Source: an uncultured Dehalococcoidia bacterium
GTDB taxonomy: Bacteria; Chloroflexota; Dehalococcoidia; Lucifugimonadales; UBA3495
Length of the DNA: 64,000 bases
NCBI GenBank assembly: GCA_958296385.1
Contig: OY282494.1
Span: 2,996,981 to 3,060,980, forward strand
Direction of reading: 5' to 3'
Shown here: one piece after another, positions 42,560 through 50,960 of the stretch
Layout of the letters: each line of letters starts with the position of its first letter
How positions within the stretch are numbered: position 1 is the first letter of the stretch
Translations under genes and position numbers: made by a program
The notes under the pieces: model-generated
Seen by the model: only the letters and a program-made list of their open reading frames with translations
Told to the model about the DNA's origin: nothing
Databases searched by the model: none

Positions 42560-42621
42560 TTATCGGGAATGGTTGGCGTAACCGTAGCCCCCGAATGCGC
42601 CGGCGATTAAGCCGCCAATTG
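42560..42621 (-). pseudogene. Remnant of the two-gene cassette's membrane protein
   Basis: On the minus strand, in frame, AIGGLIAGAFGGYGYANHSR and a stop match the C-terminus GGLLIGLVGGIGSGYGYARRRR of the protein at 42917. A stop codon lies just upstream, so only ~20 codons survive. It follows the remnant at 42646 in the same gene order as the intact cassette. Confidence 0.6.
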
Positions 42622-42645
42622 CTCATCCGGCATAATGCACTTCTG

Positions 42646-42755
42646 CTAAAACAGGGAAAAGCCGCGACGTGGGGTATTACCGGAACGGCTGCCCATTTGG
42701 GGGGAGAAAGCGTCGTCAATCATCCCCTGCATTTCGTATCCGGGCTGATACCCTG
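42646..42755 (-). pseudogene. Remnant of the small cassette protein (third copy)
   Basis: On the minus strand the frame reads GYEMQGMIDDAFSPQMGSRS, then GNTPRRGFSLF and a stop. It matches the C-terminal third of the proteins at 43469 (VNAVVTDFFSPGSRGN) and 43921 (MNEMISDFLTPRRRRTGHRRFF). The N-terminal two thirds and the start are deleted, and the leader repeat at 42756 is joined directly to it. Confidence 0.65.
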
Positions 42756-42856
42756 TTGCGTTCAGCCCAAGTAATATCAGGCTGGCTGCCGATTGTAGCA
42801 AGTCCGGCGGCCGATATACACCCCTGTTTTTATCGTAGCCAGGCTAACTCCATCCC
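42756..42856 (-). repeat. Leader direct repeat, copy 1
   Basis: About 100 bp (from TTGCGTTCAGCCCAAG to AACTCCATCCC) repeated at 43772-43871 with ~80 percent identity by eye. It contains a TGTATA-17-TACAAT promoter on the minus strand and now drives only the decayed copy of the cassette. Confidence 0.8.
42792..42820 (-). promoter_or_regulatory. Promoter in leader repeat copy 1
   Basis: On the minus strand TGTATA (42820-42815) and TACAAT (42797-42792) are 17 bp apart. It is the ancestral promoter of the decayed cassette. Confidence 0.5.
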
Positions 42857-42916
42857 AGAGGGCCCATCAGTCAATGCCTTGCTTCCTAATCAAAATCGCT
42901 GGTCGTAACACCACGC

Positions 42917-43456
42917 CTAGCGGCGACGTCTGGCGTATCCATAGCCACTGCCGATGCCACCAACCAGGCCAATAAGCAAGCCGCCAAAGCCGGATATAAT
43001 TTCGCGCACCAAGTCGGGCCTTTCGTTGATGGTCATAAAGACGATGATGCCAGATAGCACCAGCACGATGAACCCAGCAAAAACGAGCAGCCATTTCTTG
43101 AAGTTATGTTCCTGATCTGAGCTGCGTCCTCGCTGGTTGATAATTTCGGTGATGTGCTGAGGGCCTATCTGGGACGTGACTGGATTGACTGTTCTACCCG
43201 GTGCCATTGACAACGATGTAGCGCTAAAGATTTGCGTCGTTCTTGACCGAATTTGCGACTCCAAGCGCGACCGCACGTCCGGCGGAAGACTTGATAAAGC
43301 ATCCGGTGGCAAACGTTCCAGCATATCTACTAGAACGGGAATCAGCGTCCCTTGGGCATCCGTCTCCGCGCTATTTGCGCCGTCCCCATTATCGCCTTGA
43401 TCAATCTGTGGGTGTTCTGACGGCTCTTGCTCGGGTTTGTCCAGATTAGTTGACAT
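42917..43456 (-). CDS. Small-cassette gene 2: two-helix membrane protein
   Basis: A 179-residue protein. The N-terminal ~115 residues are polar and acidic (MSTNLDKPEQEPSEHPQIDQ onward) with a proline-rich helical region. Two C-terminal membrane helices follow (WLLVFAGFIVLVLSGIIVFMTI and IISGFGGLLIGLVGGIGSGYGY), ending in RRRR. The long N-terminus is probably cytoplasmic. It starts 12 bp after the small protein at 43469 and is co-transcribed with it. A decayed second copy lies downstream. No family recognised; the layout of a soluble partner plus a short two-helix protein is shared by some membrane-acting effectors. Confidence 0.7.
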   Translation of the reverse strand: MSTNLDKPEQEPSEHPQIDQGDNGDGANSAETDAQGTLIPVLVDMLERLPPDALSSLPPDVRSRLESQIRSRTTQIFSATSLSMAPGRTVNPVTSQIGPQHITEIINQRGRSSDQEHNFKKWLLVFAGFIVLVLSGIIVFMTINERPDLVREIISGFGGLLIGLVGGIGSGYGYARRRR

Positions 43457-43468
43457 AAATAACTCCGG

Positions 43469-43756
43469 CTATATCAACGAAATGCGGTCGTTAAAGCCCG
43501 ACCGGTAGTTCCCACGGCTTCCTGGTGAGAAAAAGTCGGTAACCACGGCATTCACTTCGTCATTTATAGCGACCGCGAGTGCTATCTTTATGAGGTCTTC
43601 CATTTCCTCATTTGTAATGTATCCTTCCTGATGCAAGCTGGCACCGACTTCGATGATATGCCGTAGGTTTTCCTCTGCGGTTGCCTCGGGCGGGCTGATA
43701 GCCGCCAGCAAATCCTCCCAGGACACGGGGGGATGCTCGTCCCTGGTGGCTGCCAT
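43469..43756 (-). CDS. Small-cassette gene 1 (copy 2): conserved small protein
   Basis: A 95-residue paralogue of the protein at 43921. Both contain WEDLLAAISPP / LDDLLEAINPPPPSVEE, a central helix (EGYITNEEMEDLIKIALAVAIN / EGQLTDEQAAALITAIVNAN) and the C-terminal VVTDFFSPGSR / MISDFLTPRR block. AGGAGG in AAGAGGAGGACACC supports the start. The leader repeat at 43772 with its hairpin lies just upstream. Function unknown. Confidence 0.72.
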   Translation of the reverse strand: MAATRDEHPPVSWEDLLAAISPPEATAEENLRHIIEVGASLHQEGYITNEEMEDLIKIALAVAINDEVNAVVTDFFSPGSRGNYRSGFNDRISLI

Positions 43757-43771
43757 TTTGGTGTCCTCCTC

Positions 43772-43871
43772 TTGCGTTCAGCCCAAGCTATATTGGGCTG
43801 GTTGCCGATTGTAGCAAATCCGGCGTCAAATTTACACCCCTATTTTACCGTAGCCAGGCCAACTCCGTCTC
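43772..43871 (-). repeat. Leader direct repeat, copy 2
   Basis: Partner of the repeat at 42756. On the minus strand it holds a TGTAAA-17-TACAAT promoter followed by a hairpin (CAGCCCAA with TTGGGCTG, loop TATAGC) just before the ribosome site of the gene at 43469. The hairpin may stabilise the mRNA or control translation. Confidence 0.8.
43808..43836 (-). promoter_or_regulatory. Promoter in leader repeat copy 2
   Basis: On the minus strand TGTAAA (43836-43831) and TACAAT (43813-43808) are 17 bp apart, ~50 bp upstream of the start at 43756. Confidence 0.55.
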
Positions 43872-43920
43872 TCCCGACCCGTCACTCAACGCCGACTGCT
43901 CTTACCCCAACCGTTGCTTA

Positions 43921-44190
43921 CTAGAAAAACCGGCGGTGGCCCGTGCGCCGGCGCCGCGGGGTGAGAAAGTCGCTAATCATTTCGTTCATCTGGCGGTTCG
44001 CATTGGCATTGACTATCGCCGTAATCAGGGCTGCCGCTTGCTCATCGGTAAGCTGGCCTTCCTCCCAGCCTTTGATGGTGACAACCAGCGCGCGCCGCAA
44101 CCGTTCTTCAACGGATGGCGGCGGTGGGTTGATAGCCTCCAGCAAGTCGTCCAGCGTCAGATGCTCAAAGCCCTCTACAGCAAGCGCCAT
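43921..44190 (-). CDS. Small-cassette gene 1 (copy 1): conserved small protein
   Basis: An 89-residue protein, paralogue of that at 43469, ending in the basic tail RRRRTGHRRFF. The start at 44190 follows AGGAGGG; an in-frame start at 44217 lacks one. It is separated from the next copy by a leader repeat and has no membrane-protein partner directly after it. Function unknown. Confidence 0.7.
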   Translation of the reverse strand: MALAVEGFEHLTLDDLLEAINPPPPSVEERLRRALVVTIKGWEEGQLTDEQAAALITAIVNANANRQMNEMISDFLTPRRRRTGHRRFF

Positions 44191-44231
44191 GATGTTGCTC
44201 CCTCCTTTTGTGCCCATCCAACTGGATGCCC

Positions 44232-44259
44232 ATTATAGCAAAATGCGGTTGGGCTTACA
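44232..44259 (-). promoter_or_regulatory. Promoter of small-cassette copy 1
   Basis: On the minus strand TGTAAG (44259-44254) and TATAAT (44237-44232) are 16 bp apart, followed by a short hairpin (CATCC with GGATG) before the ribosome site. The layout matches the leader repeats at 42756 and 43772 though the sequence is otherwise different. Confidence 0.5.
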
Positions 44260-44278
44260 GCGGCGTCTGCCCACCTAA

Positions 44279-47200
44279 CTAGCCCAACTGCCGCCCGTAG
44301 TCCCAGCTGCTGCTGGAGCGCATTATTCGCAGGTGTGTTAGCAGCGGTTCCTCCGGCAGTCCTAGCGCTGCGATGTGCAGCCGGTCCAGCTCCTCTATCA
44401 AGGCGGGCTTGCGATGGAAATTTACGTTGCGCCAGACCGTGCCGCGATTGGGCGTTTCGACGATGCACTCCGGTATGACATCAATTAGTTGCTGACCGAG
44501 GGCGATCATTTGCTGTGGATTTTTAGAACATATATTTGGAATAGTCAAAGTCCCGTGGTCGGCGATGGGTTTGACATGAAACCCATCGCCGACCATCCAC
44601 CACCAGGCATAACCAACGTGTCCATTCAACGCCGCCATCAGCAGACACAAAGTATCATGGTCTTTCACTCGCAGCACGGTATCTCTCCGCGGCGATATTA
44701 CTCCCTCTGGGATTACGCCAATGAATTGGTATGCTGTTTGCGGAAAAGCCAGCCCTTCTGTGCCGGACGCATCTTCGTAACTTTCGACAGTCCTTGTCTG
44801 TTCTACGATTGCCTCCACCATATCGGCTACTTCCCGCGTAGGTATGCGTAACCACTGACTAGCTACCCGCTTGTCTATATGGAAACCTAGTTCGGGCAAT
44901 ACTGTGGTCGTCCGCTGTTCCAAGCATTCTTTCCGTTCTGCTGCCGGCCAACGTTGCAGCCCGCTTGAACTGACTACAAAGTTGCCGCTGCCCAGGGTAG
45001 CCGTAAAGACGGTTGCCCGTTGCCGGTTTTCAGGAGACTTAACCGTTGGGCTGATATTGAATGTCGTGTCAGGGCGGTTGTCATAATGACGCAGGGCTAT
45101 GGACTTGCATTGTGCGTCAAACCTGTCACGCAGCGACTTTTGCTGCTGACCAAATGCGATAGACAGCGGAACAATCATTGTAACTACGCCCCCATTGGGA
45201 TTCGCCAGAGCCAACCCGGTTTCGCAGAACAGAGCATAGGTATCTCCGACATTCGTTGCCCGGTAATGCTTTTCGTCCTTCAAAGTCTTGCGGGTTGCCG
45301 CGTTCAATTTCGTGTAGGGCGGGTTGCCGATTACGATGTCAAAGCCTTGCCAGGGGGTTTCGTAGAATAGGAGGCGGGCGTCGGTGCGGGCGGGGGTGGG
45401 GTTGATGTTGTAGAGGGGCGACTCGGCGAATCCGATTAGTTCCTGGCTGGCCAGTTCGCCTTTCTGGTGGAGCAGCAGCCGGAGGCGGTCGCGCAGCGCG
45501 CCGTCCTGGGTCAGCAGTTTCTGCTTGGCGTCCTCGGTGTGGGCGTCAAACCACCGGGCGCGGTTCTCGGCTACGCCGGTCAGGGCGGCGATGAGTTCCG
45601 GGTCGGCGCTGTCCAGCTGGCCGGGGCGGTCGGGGCGCCACTGCGGGTCGGCGATGGTTTGCAGCGTATCGGCGCACACGATGCGCGCCTCAAGGTTGGG
45701 CAGGGGAGCGTCGCCGGGGTCGTTGCGGCGGGCGGCGGTGATGGCGATAAACAGCCGCAGCCGGGCGATTTGCACCGCCAGCGGGTGAATGTCCTGGCCG
45801 GCCAGCTGCCGCTTGATGATGTCGGCGGCGGGGTTGGCGGCGTCGGGTTCCAGCTTGCGCAGCGCCCGTTGCAGCGCCAGCAGCATACTGAACAGGAATT
45901 CGCCGGAGCCAACCGCCGGGTCAAAAATCCGCAGTTCCTTGATGCGCTGCGTCAGTTTGCCGTGCTGCGCGGCGGTTAGTCCGGGCAGCGGTTCGTCGGC
46001 ATCGCCAAACAGGGCCAGCAGCTGCGCGTCGGCAACCCCGGCCGGCGCGTAATCCCGGACGGCGGCGGCCAGGGCGTCTTTCACCATCTCGTCGGCAACG
46101 TCGGCGGGCGTATAGTAGGTGCCGTTGGGTTGTTGCGACGGTCGTTCGGTGCCTTCCTCGGTAGGCGTAATCAGCCGCTCAAAAAGGTTGCTGAGCAGTT
46201 CGGGGTCAAGGGTCTGCTCACTCTCGCCGGGCCGGTGTTCGTCCATCGTCCAGTGGTAGCGGGAGAGGATGGTGAACAGGCCGGGCGACTTCTCGTCGGC
46301 GTTCCAGTATTCCGCCGGCGCAATGTCCAGGTCGTCATCGTCGCCATGCTCGGCAAAGAGCGACCCGTTCAGGAAAGGCGCCGACTCCATTGCGTTGTGA
46401 ATGGCGTGCACGTGATGGTCGGGACGCACCGGGCCGGGCGTATCCAACCGCCGGTGAAAGAGGAACCGCAGCACGTCTTGATGGTACAAAGCGGCGTCGG
46501 GGAGGCTGGCGTTGACAAAAGCCGCTTCGAACAGCTCCGGCGGGATGATGTTCTCCTCTTTAAGTATCCAGGCGAACATGACGCGCACCAGATGCCGCAA
46601 AACGGCCTGGCGCTGGGGCAGCGTTTTGCCCTGTTGCATTCGCCCCGTCCATTGGGCGACTTCGCTATAGAACTTCTGGCGCAGCGTGGCGGCGGCCAGC
46701 GGAGCCAGCAGTTTCTCGGCAGTGAGGCCGTCGTCGGGGTTGTGCAGCATTTGCAGCAGCTGGGCAATGGCGGTGCGGGCCGACGGGGAGGGCAGCGTGG
46801 GGTCAAAGGCGGCCGTCATATTGACCTGCCCGCCGCCGGCCACGGCCAGCCGCGCCTCAAGGCCGCTGTCGGGAGCGCCGGCGTAGGCGAACACCACCGC
46901 GGTGCCGGATGCGTCGGCGCTGGCAAAGATGCGCGCGCACAGGGCCGCATCCGGCCGGCTCACCCCCCGGGACGGATGGAACCGGACGGCGGCGATTACG
47001 GCGCGCCGGCCGGCCAGCGTCTGATTCTCCCCTGGATTCTCCGTCCGGATGGCAATGCCCCGGTTGTAGGAATAGACTTGCCAGTCATTGTCGTGGGCGT
47101 CTTTGCGGATGCCTAGCAGGTTGGCATCGTCATTGATATTAGACTGCGTAACCGCGCCCGGTTCGTTAGTCATTTGCCGCACGATATAGTCCGGCAGCAA

Positions 47201-47857
47201 GTTATCGGCAATGGCGGCAAACAACTGGTCAGCCGGATTGACGCGCTCCACAATACGACTGGGCACGGTGCGATAATGGATATTGTCCCGCGCCAGCCGT
47301 TCTACCAAGTCCTGCAAGCGTTCCCGGACGTCGGCGTCAAAGTCGGCCAGCGCAGTCTGCCCGGCGTTCGCCAGCGGCGCCAGATTGTGCTCGACGATAA
47401 ACTCCACGTCGGGGTTGGCGGCGCTGCCGGCGCGCCGGTAGATGCGCCACTTGATGCCGTCGGTGAGGACGCCGAGAGTATTCGGCCCGCTGGCCGAGTG
47501 TTGCTTTAGGTAACGCTGTATCTGCCGGTCGGGAGAAGTGTTACTGGGCCGGCCGGGCGTCGTGCGGTCAAAGTCGGTTCCGCACTGCTTGGCCTCCACG
47601 ATAACGGCGGCGTGGCCGGGGCTGGCGGTAACGGGATTCAGAAAGCAGGCTTCATCCAGACGGTTGCCCGCCTCGCCATACTCCGGCGCCCGGTGCGTTT
47701 CCGGATAGCCCAGGGCCTCGAGGGCCGGCCGTATCAGCAGCGACAGGGTAGCCGCCTCATTAAGCAGCGGCCCCCGGTCGGCAACGTCGCGCATCCCATC
47801 ATGCAGGACGGTGACAATGCGCCGGGCGATGTCATTCTCAGTGGCGGCGGTAGTCAT
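44279..47857 (-). CDS. Type IIG-like restriction-modification enzyme (Eco57I/BREX-PglX-like)
   Basis: A 1192-residue single-chain enzyme. The N-terminal part has a PD-(D/E)XK-like nuclease site (VIVEAKQ, about residue 86). The adenine-methyltransferase core has motif I DPAVGSGEF (about 644) and motif IV NPPYTK (about 843) in gamma-class order. The C-terminal ~250 residues would read the target. Length and order fit type IIG enzymes. Many PglX-type proteins of BREX are similar in size, but no other BREX gene (brxA/B/C/Z) is near. The start is the ATG at 47857. It lies beside an Fe-S RecB-like helicase. Confidence 0.85.
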   Translation of the reverse strand: MTTAATENDIARRIVTVLHDGMRDVADRGPLLNEAATLSLLIRPALEALGYPETHRAPEYGEAGNRLDEACFLNPVTASPGHAAVIVEAKQCGTDFDRTTPGRPSNTSPDRQIQRYLKQHSASGPNTLGVLTDGIKWRIYRRAGSAANPDVEFIVEHNLAPLANAGQTALADFDADVRERLQDLVERLARDNIHYRTVPSRIVERVNPADQLFAAIADNLLPDYIVRQMTNEPGAVTQSNINDDANLLGIRKDAHDNDWQVYSYNRGIAIRTENPGENQTLAGRRAVIAAVRFHPSRGVSRPDAALCARIFASADASGTAVVFAYAGAPDSGLEARLAVAGGGQVNMTAAFDPTLPSPSARTAIAQLLQMLHNPDDGLTAEKLLAPLAAATLRQKFYSEVAQWTGRMQQGKTLPQRQAVLRHLVRVMFAWILKEENIIPPELFEAAFVNASLPDAALYHQDVLRFLFHRRLDTPGPVRPDHHVHAIHNAMESAPFLNGSLFAEHGDDDDLDIAPAEYWNADEKSPGLFTILSRYHWTMDEHRPGESEQTLDPELLSNLFERLITPTEEGTERPSQQPNGTYYTPADVADEMVKDALAAAVRDYAPAGVADAQLLALFGDADEPLPGLTAAQHGKLTQRIKELRIFDPAVGSGEFLFSMLLALQRALRKLEPDAANPAADIIKRQLAGQDIHPLAVQIARLRLFIAITAARRNDPGDAPLPNLEARIVCADTLQTIADPQWRPDRPGQLDSADPELIAALTGVAENRARWFDAHTEDAKQKLLTQDGALRDRLRLLLHQKGELASQELIGFAESPLYNINPTPARTDARLLFYETPWQGFDIVIGNPPYTKLNAATRKTLKDEKHYRATNVGDTYALFCETGLALANPNGGVVTMIVPLSIAFGQQQKSLRDRFDAQCKSIALRHYDNRPDTTFNISPTVKSPENRQRATVFTATLGSGNFVVSSSGLQRWPAAERKECLEQRTTTVLPELGFHIDKRVASQWLRIPTREVADMVEAIVEQTRTVESYEDASGTEGLAFPQTAYQFIGVIPEGVISPRRDTVLRVKDHDTLCLLMAALNGHVGYAWWWMVGDGFHVKPIADHGTLTIPNICSKNPQQMIALGQQLIDVIPECIVETPNRGTVWRNVNFHRKPALIEELDRLHIAALGLPEEPLLTHLRIMRSSSSWDYGRQLG

Positions 47858-47959
47858 AATGCAGGCGAACCGGCGGCATCGGGAAACAAACCGCCGGGTT
47901 TCAGCGCAAATGGTAGCAAAAGCCTCCGTAAGGCTGTCAACCGCCAGGCGGTCACCACT

Positions 47960-47999
47960 ACGTCATCGGGATTCTTCGCTGCGCTCAGAATGACATCAG
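47960..47999. repeat. Dispersed inverted repeat, right arm only
   Basis: CGTCATCGGGATTCTTCGCT followed by GCGCTCAGAATGACAT equals the right arm of the full copies. The left arm is missing. It lies directly next to the solo insertion-sequence end at 48003, so a rearrangement probably removed the rest. Confidence 0.75.
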
Positions 48000-48002
48000 G
48001 CG

Positions 48003-48031
48003 AACTAAACCACCCAAAACGGAACGCTGCC
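48003..48031 (-). repeat. Solo insertion-sequence end
   Basis: The reverse complement of 48003-48031 matches the left end of the IS at 26927 (GGCAGCGTTCCGTTTT, then GGTGGTTTAGTT) with one difference in 29 bp. No transposase accompanies it. It marks a second, deleted copy of the element 21 kb away. Confidence 0.75.
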
Positions 48032-48071
48032 ATACCGGAGAACGTCAATCACCATAGCCTGGCACAGCGTG

Positions 48072-50807
48072 TCAGGCGCGGCTTGCGCTGCAAAGCAATG
48101 ATAAGTCACAACGCCGACATATTTGCGTGGCCGGAGTCGGATCAAGCCGCATCTGGCGCAATGCAGTTGCTGCTGCCTGCGTCTTCTCACGAACATCGTC
48201 GATGAAATATTCGTCCACCGGGCGCGGTTTCGCACGCCGCTCTGCTAACTCGTAGATCTCAACGAAATCTACATCCCGTCCGGTGAGTTCTTTGTAACCA
48301 AGGGCGTAGGTGTGCAGCTGCGCTTCGGTTGCTTCTTCTTGCTGGCTGTGTTCATTAGACTTCAAGTCGACGATGGTTGTCTCGCCGGTATCAGTACGGC
48401 GCACCAGGTCAATGCGGCCTTTGATGCGCACGCCGTCGTCCAAGTGAATCTCAACGGCTTGTTCGGAAAACTCGATGTGCTGTAGGTCATCCCTGCGGTC
48501 GTTGATGTAGTTAGAAATGTCGCGATGGGCTGCTTGCTCCAGTCGTTTGCGCACCTCGCCAAAGGCATAAGGTATGCGCAAGTGCCGTTCGACCAGCTCA
48601 GGCGTATCGGCCGCGGTCACTACCTCGCCTCGCATAGCGCGTTGATGGACTTCCGCAAGGGCATCATGGAGGGACTTGCCGTAGCCAAGTGGCAGGGCGA
48701 TTGGGTTGTCAAAGCCGTAGAGCACCCGCAACTTGAACTGGTATCCGCATTCATACAGATACTTCAGGTCGCTGAACGAGAACTCGACGTTCGCGACGGA
48801 TGCCCGTGGCATGGCCGGGAGGCGGTTTCGGTTGGTGTAATCCGGTTTGTGCCGCCGCACAAACTTTGACACCAGGACGTCATCCCAAAATTCGGATTTG
48901 TAGGCATGATAACCTTGAGTGCCTTTTGGCCCCCACGTCATATGCAGGAATTTTTTACTCCGCGTCATTGCTACGTAAAAGAGCCGTCGCTCGTCATCAA
49001 CGGAACCATTGTAGCGTTGGGCATTTTCAATTGCACTTTCTGGAATAAGATTCCAGAAGGTCTGTCGCCTGTTAGGCAAGGGAAAGCTGTTCCGGCGCAA
49101 TGCTGGCAAAAACACTGCCGGCCATTCACGGCCTTTTGCCTGGTGAACAGTCATTACCTGCACCGCGTCCGGCGTTAGATAATCAACATCATCGGCCCCT
49201 TCACTGAAAGAGCCTTCAGCCTGGTAGTACAGGAAGTCTGCGAATCCCTGGAAGGATTCCAATGGCTTGGAGCTGAAGTTGATAGATTCCCAGTCAGTGA
49301 TTATCTGACTGAATTTGCCGAGATTGAACAGCACGACTTGACCGCGTTCACCCGGAACTTTCTCTTCCCGCAGCTGTATAAGCTCGAGGAATCTCAGAAA
49401 TAGGGCCTGTATGCTCGGCGGATTTCCTCCTTCCTCGGCGTACACTTTATCATGAATTTCTTTTGCATATCGCAACGCCTTATCCATATTCTGCTTGGTA
49501 ATGCCGAGGGTCGCGTTTTCCCACGATTGGCGTAATTCCTGCTCGTTGGGAGATTCGTTGGCGATGAAATAGAAAAAGTCCCGCGCTGCGCAGGCTTCGT
49601 CGGTTTCGAAAAGATTGGCGAGGCCGGTAACTACGAATGGAATTTCAGCATCTTTCAATGCTTTGGTAATAACCGCGCCGTTGGATTTGACGCTGCGCAA
49701 CAGCACTGCCATATCCGACCACGACAGGCCACGCTCATTACCGCCGTCGTCAAAAGCAACGCCATACAGGGATTTGATTGTTTCGGCAATGTGATTGGCC
49801 TCTTCTTCCGGCGAATCAAAAGCCAAAGCGACGACATCGCCCGGCGCATAGGATTGCGCTTCTGCGGATTTCATCTCCTTCGGCAGCCGTTGGCTGACTT
49901 TTCTAACGAACCGGCGAGATGCGTCGATTACACCCTCACTCGAACGGAAGTTATCCTCAAGCCTGATTTGTCTGACGTCAGGGTAGCGTGTTTCAAATTT
50001 GAGAATGTTGCCGACGAAACTGCCCCGCCACTGGTAAATCGTCTGGTCGTCGTCACCTACCACGCAGAGGCCGGCGCCGAGGTCATGCAGCAGTCGCACA
50101 AGTCGTTCCTGGATCGGGTTCACATCCTGGTACTCGTCCACAACCACGTACTTGATGCGCTCAGATACCCGGGAGCGCAATTCATCGTTGCGCTCCAATT
50201 CGGAAACGGCGTTATCAAGTTGGGATGAGAAGTCAAAGTACGAATCAGCAGCGAGTTGAGCGCGATATTTTTCCAACCCATCCGCCACCGAACAGCCCTC
50301 CACTTTCTGCCGAGCAACCTCGTCCTCGCGCAGCACCGCCAGCGCCGATATGTAATCACTCGTGCTGATATAACGCCTAAGTCTGCTCCCATTAAGGTTA
50401 GTCGAGCTGGTCAAACCGGTCAGGCTACTCTTGCGATTGATGTAGAGCCGTTGTCTAACGTTATCCAGCACCTCGTATTTCAGATACTCGGGCACTTCGT
50501 TTTGCAGCAGTTCCTGGCAAAAGCCGTGGATGGTGCCAACGTACATCTCGGCCATGCCGGTAATGTCGCCGCCGGCGGCTTCGCCAGCCCGGCGGACGAT
50601 ACGCTCTTTCAGCTCCGCTGCCGCTTTTTCGGTGAACGTAAAGGCCACGATATTGCGCGGCTCCAAACGACCAGCGTCGGCTTTTGTCAACAGGTGCGCT
50701 ATTCGCTGCGCCACCACTTCCGTTTTACCGGAACCGGCGCACGCAATGAGCTGGAGATTACGTTCGCTGTATTCGACCGCTTGCCGTTGCGCCGTAGTTA
50801 GTTCCAT
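48072..50807 (-). CDS. UvrD/Rep-type helicase with C-terminal Fe-S RecB-family nuclease domain
   Basis: A 911-residue protein. Walker A is ACAGSGKTEV (about 22-31), Walker B is VVVDEYQDVN (about 220), and the superfamily-1 motifs VGDDDQTIYQWRGS and VMTVHQAKGREWPAVF are present. The C-terminus has a PD-(D/E)XK site (GRIDLVRRTD, TTIVDLKSNE at about 812) with a cysteine before it (YECGYQF) and CRRCDLSLLC after, the AddB/Cas4-type Fe-S arrangement. It should unwind and cut DNA ends. It lies next to a type IIG enzyme, suggesting a defence role; a repair role is the alternative. Confidence 0.87.
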   Translation of the reverse strand: MELTTAQRQAVEYSERNLQLIACAGSGKTEVVAQRIAHLLTKADAGRLEPRNIVAFTFTEKAAAELKERIVRRAGEAAGGDITGMAEMYVGTIHGFCQELLQNEVPEYLKYEVLDNVRQRLYINRKSSLTGLTSSTNLNGSRLRRYISTSDYISALAVLREDEVARQKVEGCSVADGLEKYRAQLAADSYFDFSSQLDNAVSELERNDELRSRVSERIKYVVVDEYQDVNPIQERLVRLLHDLGAGLCVVGDDDQTIYQWRGSFVGNILKFETRYPDVRQIRLEDNFRSSEGVIDASRRFVRKVSQRLPKEMKSAEAQSYAPGDVVALAFDSPEEEANHIAETIKSLYGVAFDDGGNERGLSWSDMAVLLRSVKSNGAVITKALKDAEIPFVVTGLANLFETDEACAARDFFYFIANESPNEQELRQSWENATLGITKQNMDKALRYAKEIHDKVYAEEGGNPPSIQALFLRFLELIQLREEKVPGERGQVVLFNLGKFSQIITDWESINFSSKPLESFQGFADFLYYQAEGSFSEGADDVDYLTPDAVQVMTVHQAKGREWPAVFLPALRRNSFPLPNRRQTFWNLIPESAIENAQRYNGSVDDERRLFYVAMTRSKKFLHMTWGPKGTQGYHAYKSEFWDDVLVSKFVRRHKPDYTNRNRLPAMPRASVANVEFSFSDLKYLYECGYQFKLRVLYGFDNPIALPLGYGKSLHDALAEVHQRAMRGEVVTAADTPELVERHLRIPYAFGEVRKRLEQAAHRDISNYINDRRDDLQHIEFSEQAVEIHLDDGVRIKGRIDLVRRTDTGETTIVDLKSNEHSQQEEATEAQLHTYALGYKELTGRDVDFVEIYELAERRAKPRPVDEYFIDDVREKTQAAATALRQMRLDPTPATQICRRCDLSLLCSASRA

Positions 50808-50960
50808 TTGCTCATCTCCCTAATCATGCGTAGCCAAAGCTTGGGCCAACGAATCCGATTGCACGGATAAACTTATCAGCCCACGGCGGCAGTGGCAAGC
50901 GGCGGGATGGTACAATCCCCTAAATCCATCGCCATCCTATCCCACCAGCGAGGTTCTAAA

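Noticed and set aside
44279-47857. BREX system
   Set aside because: The enzyme resembles PglX in size, but none of the other BREX genes is near.
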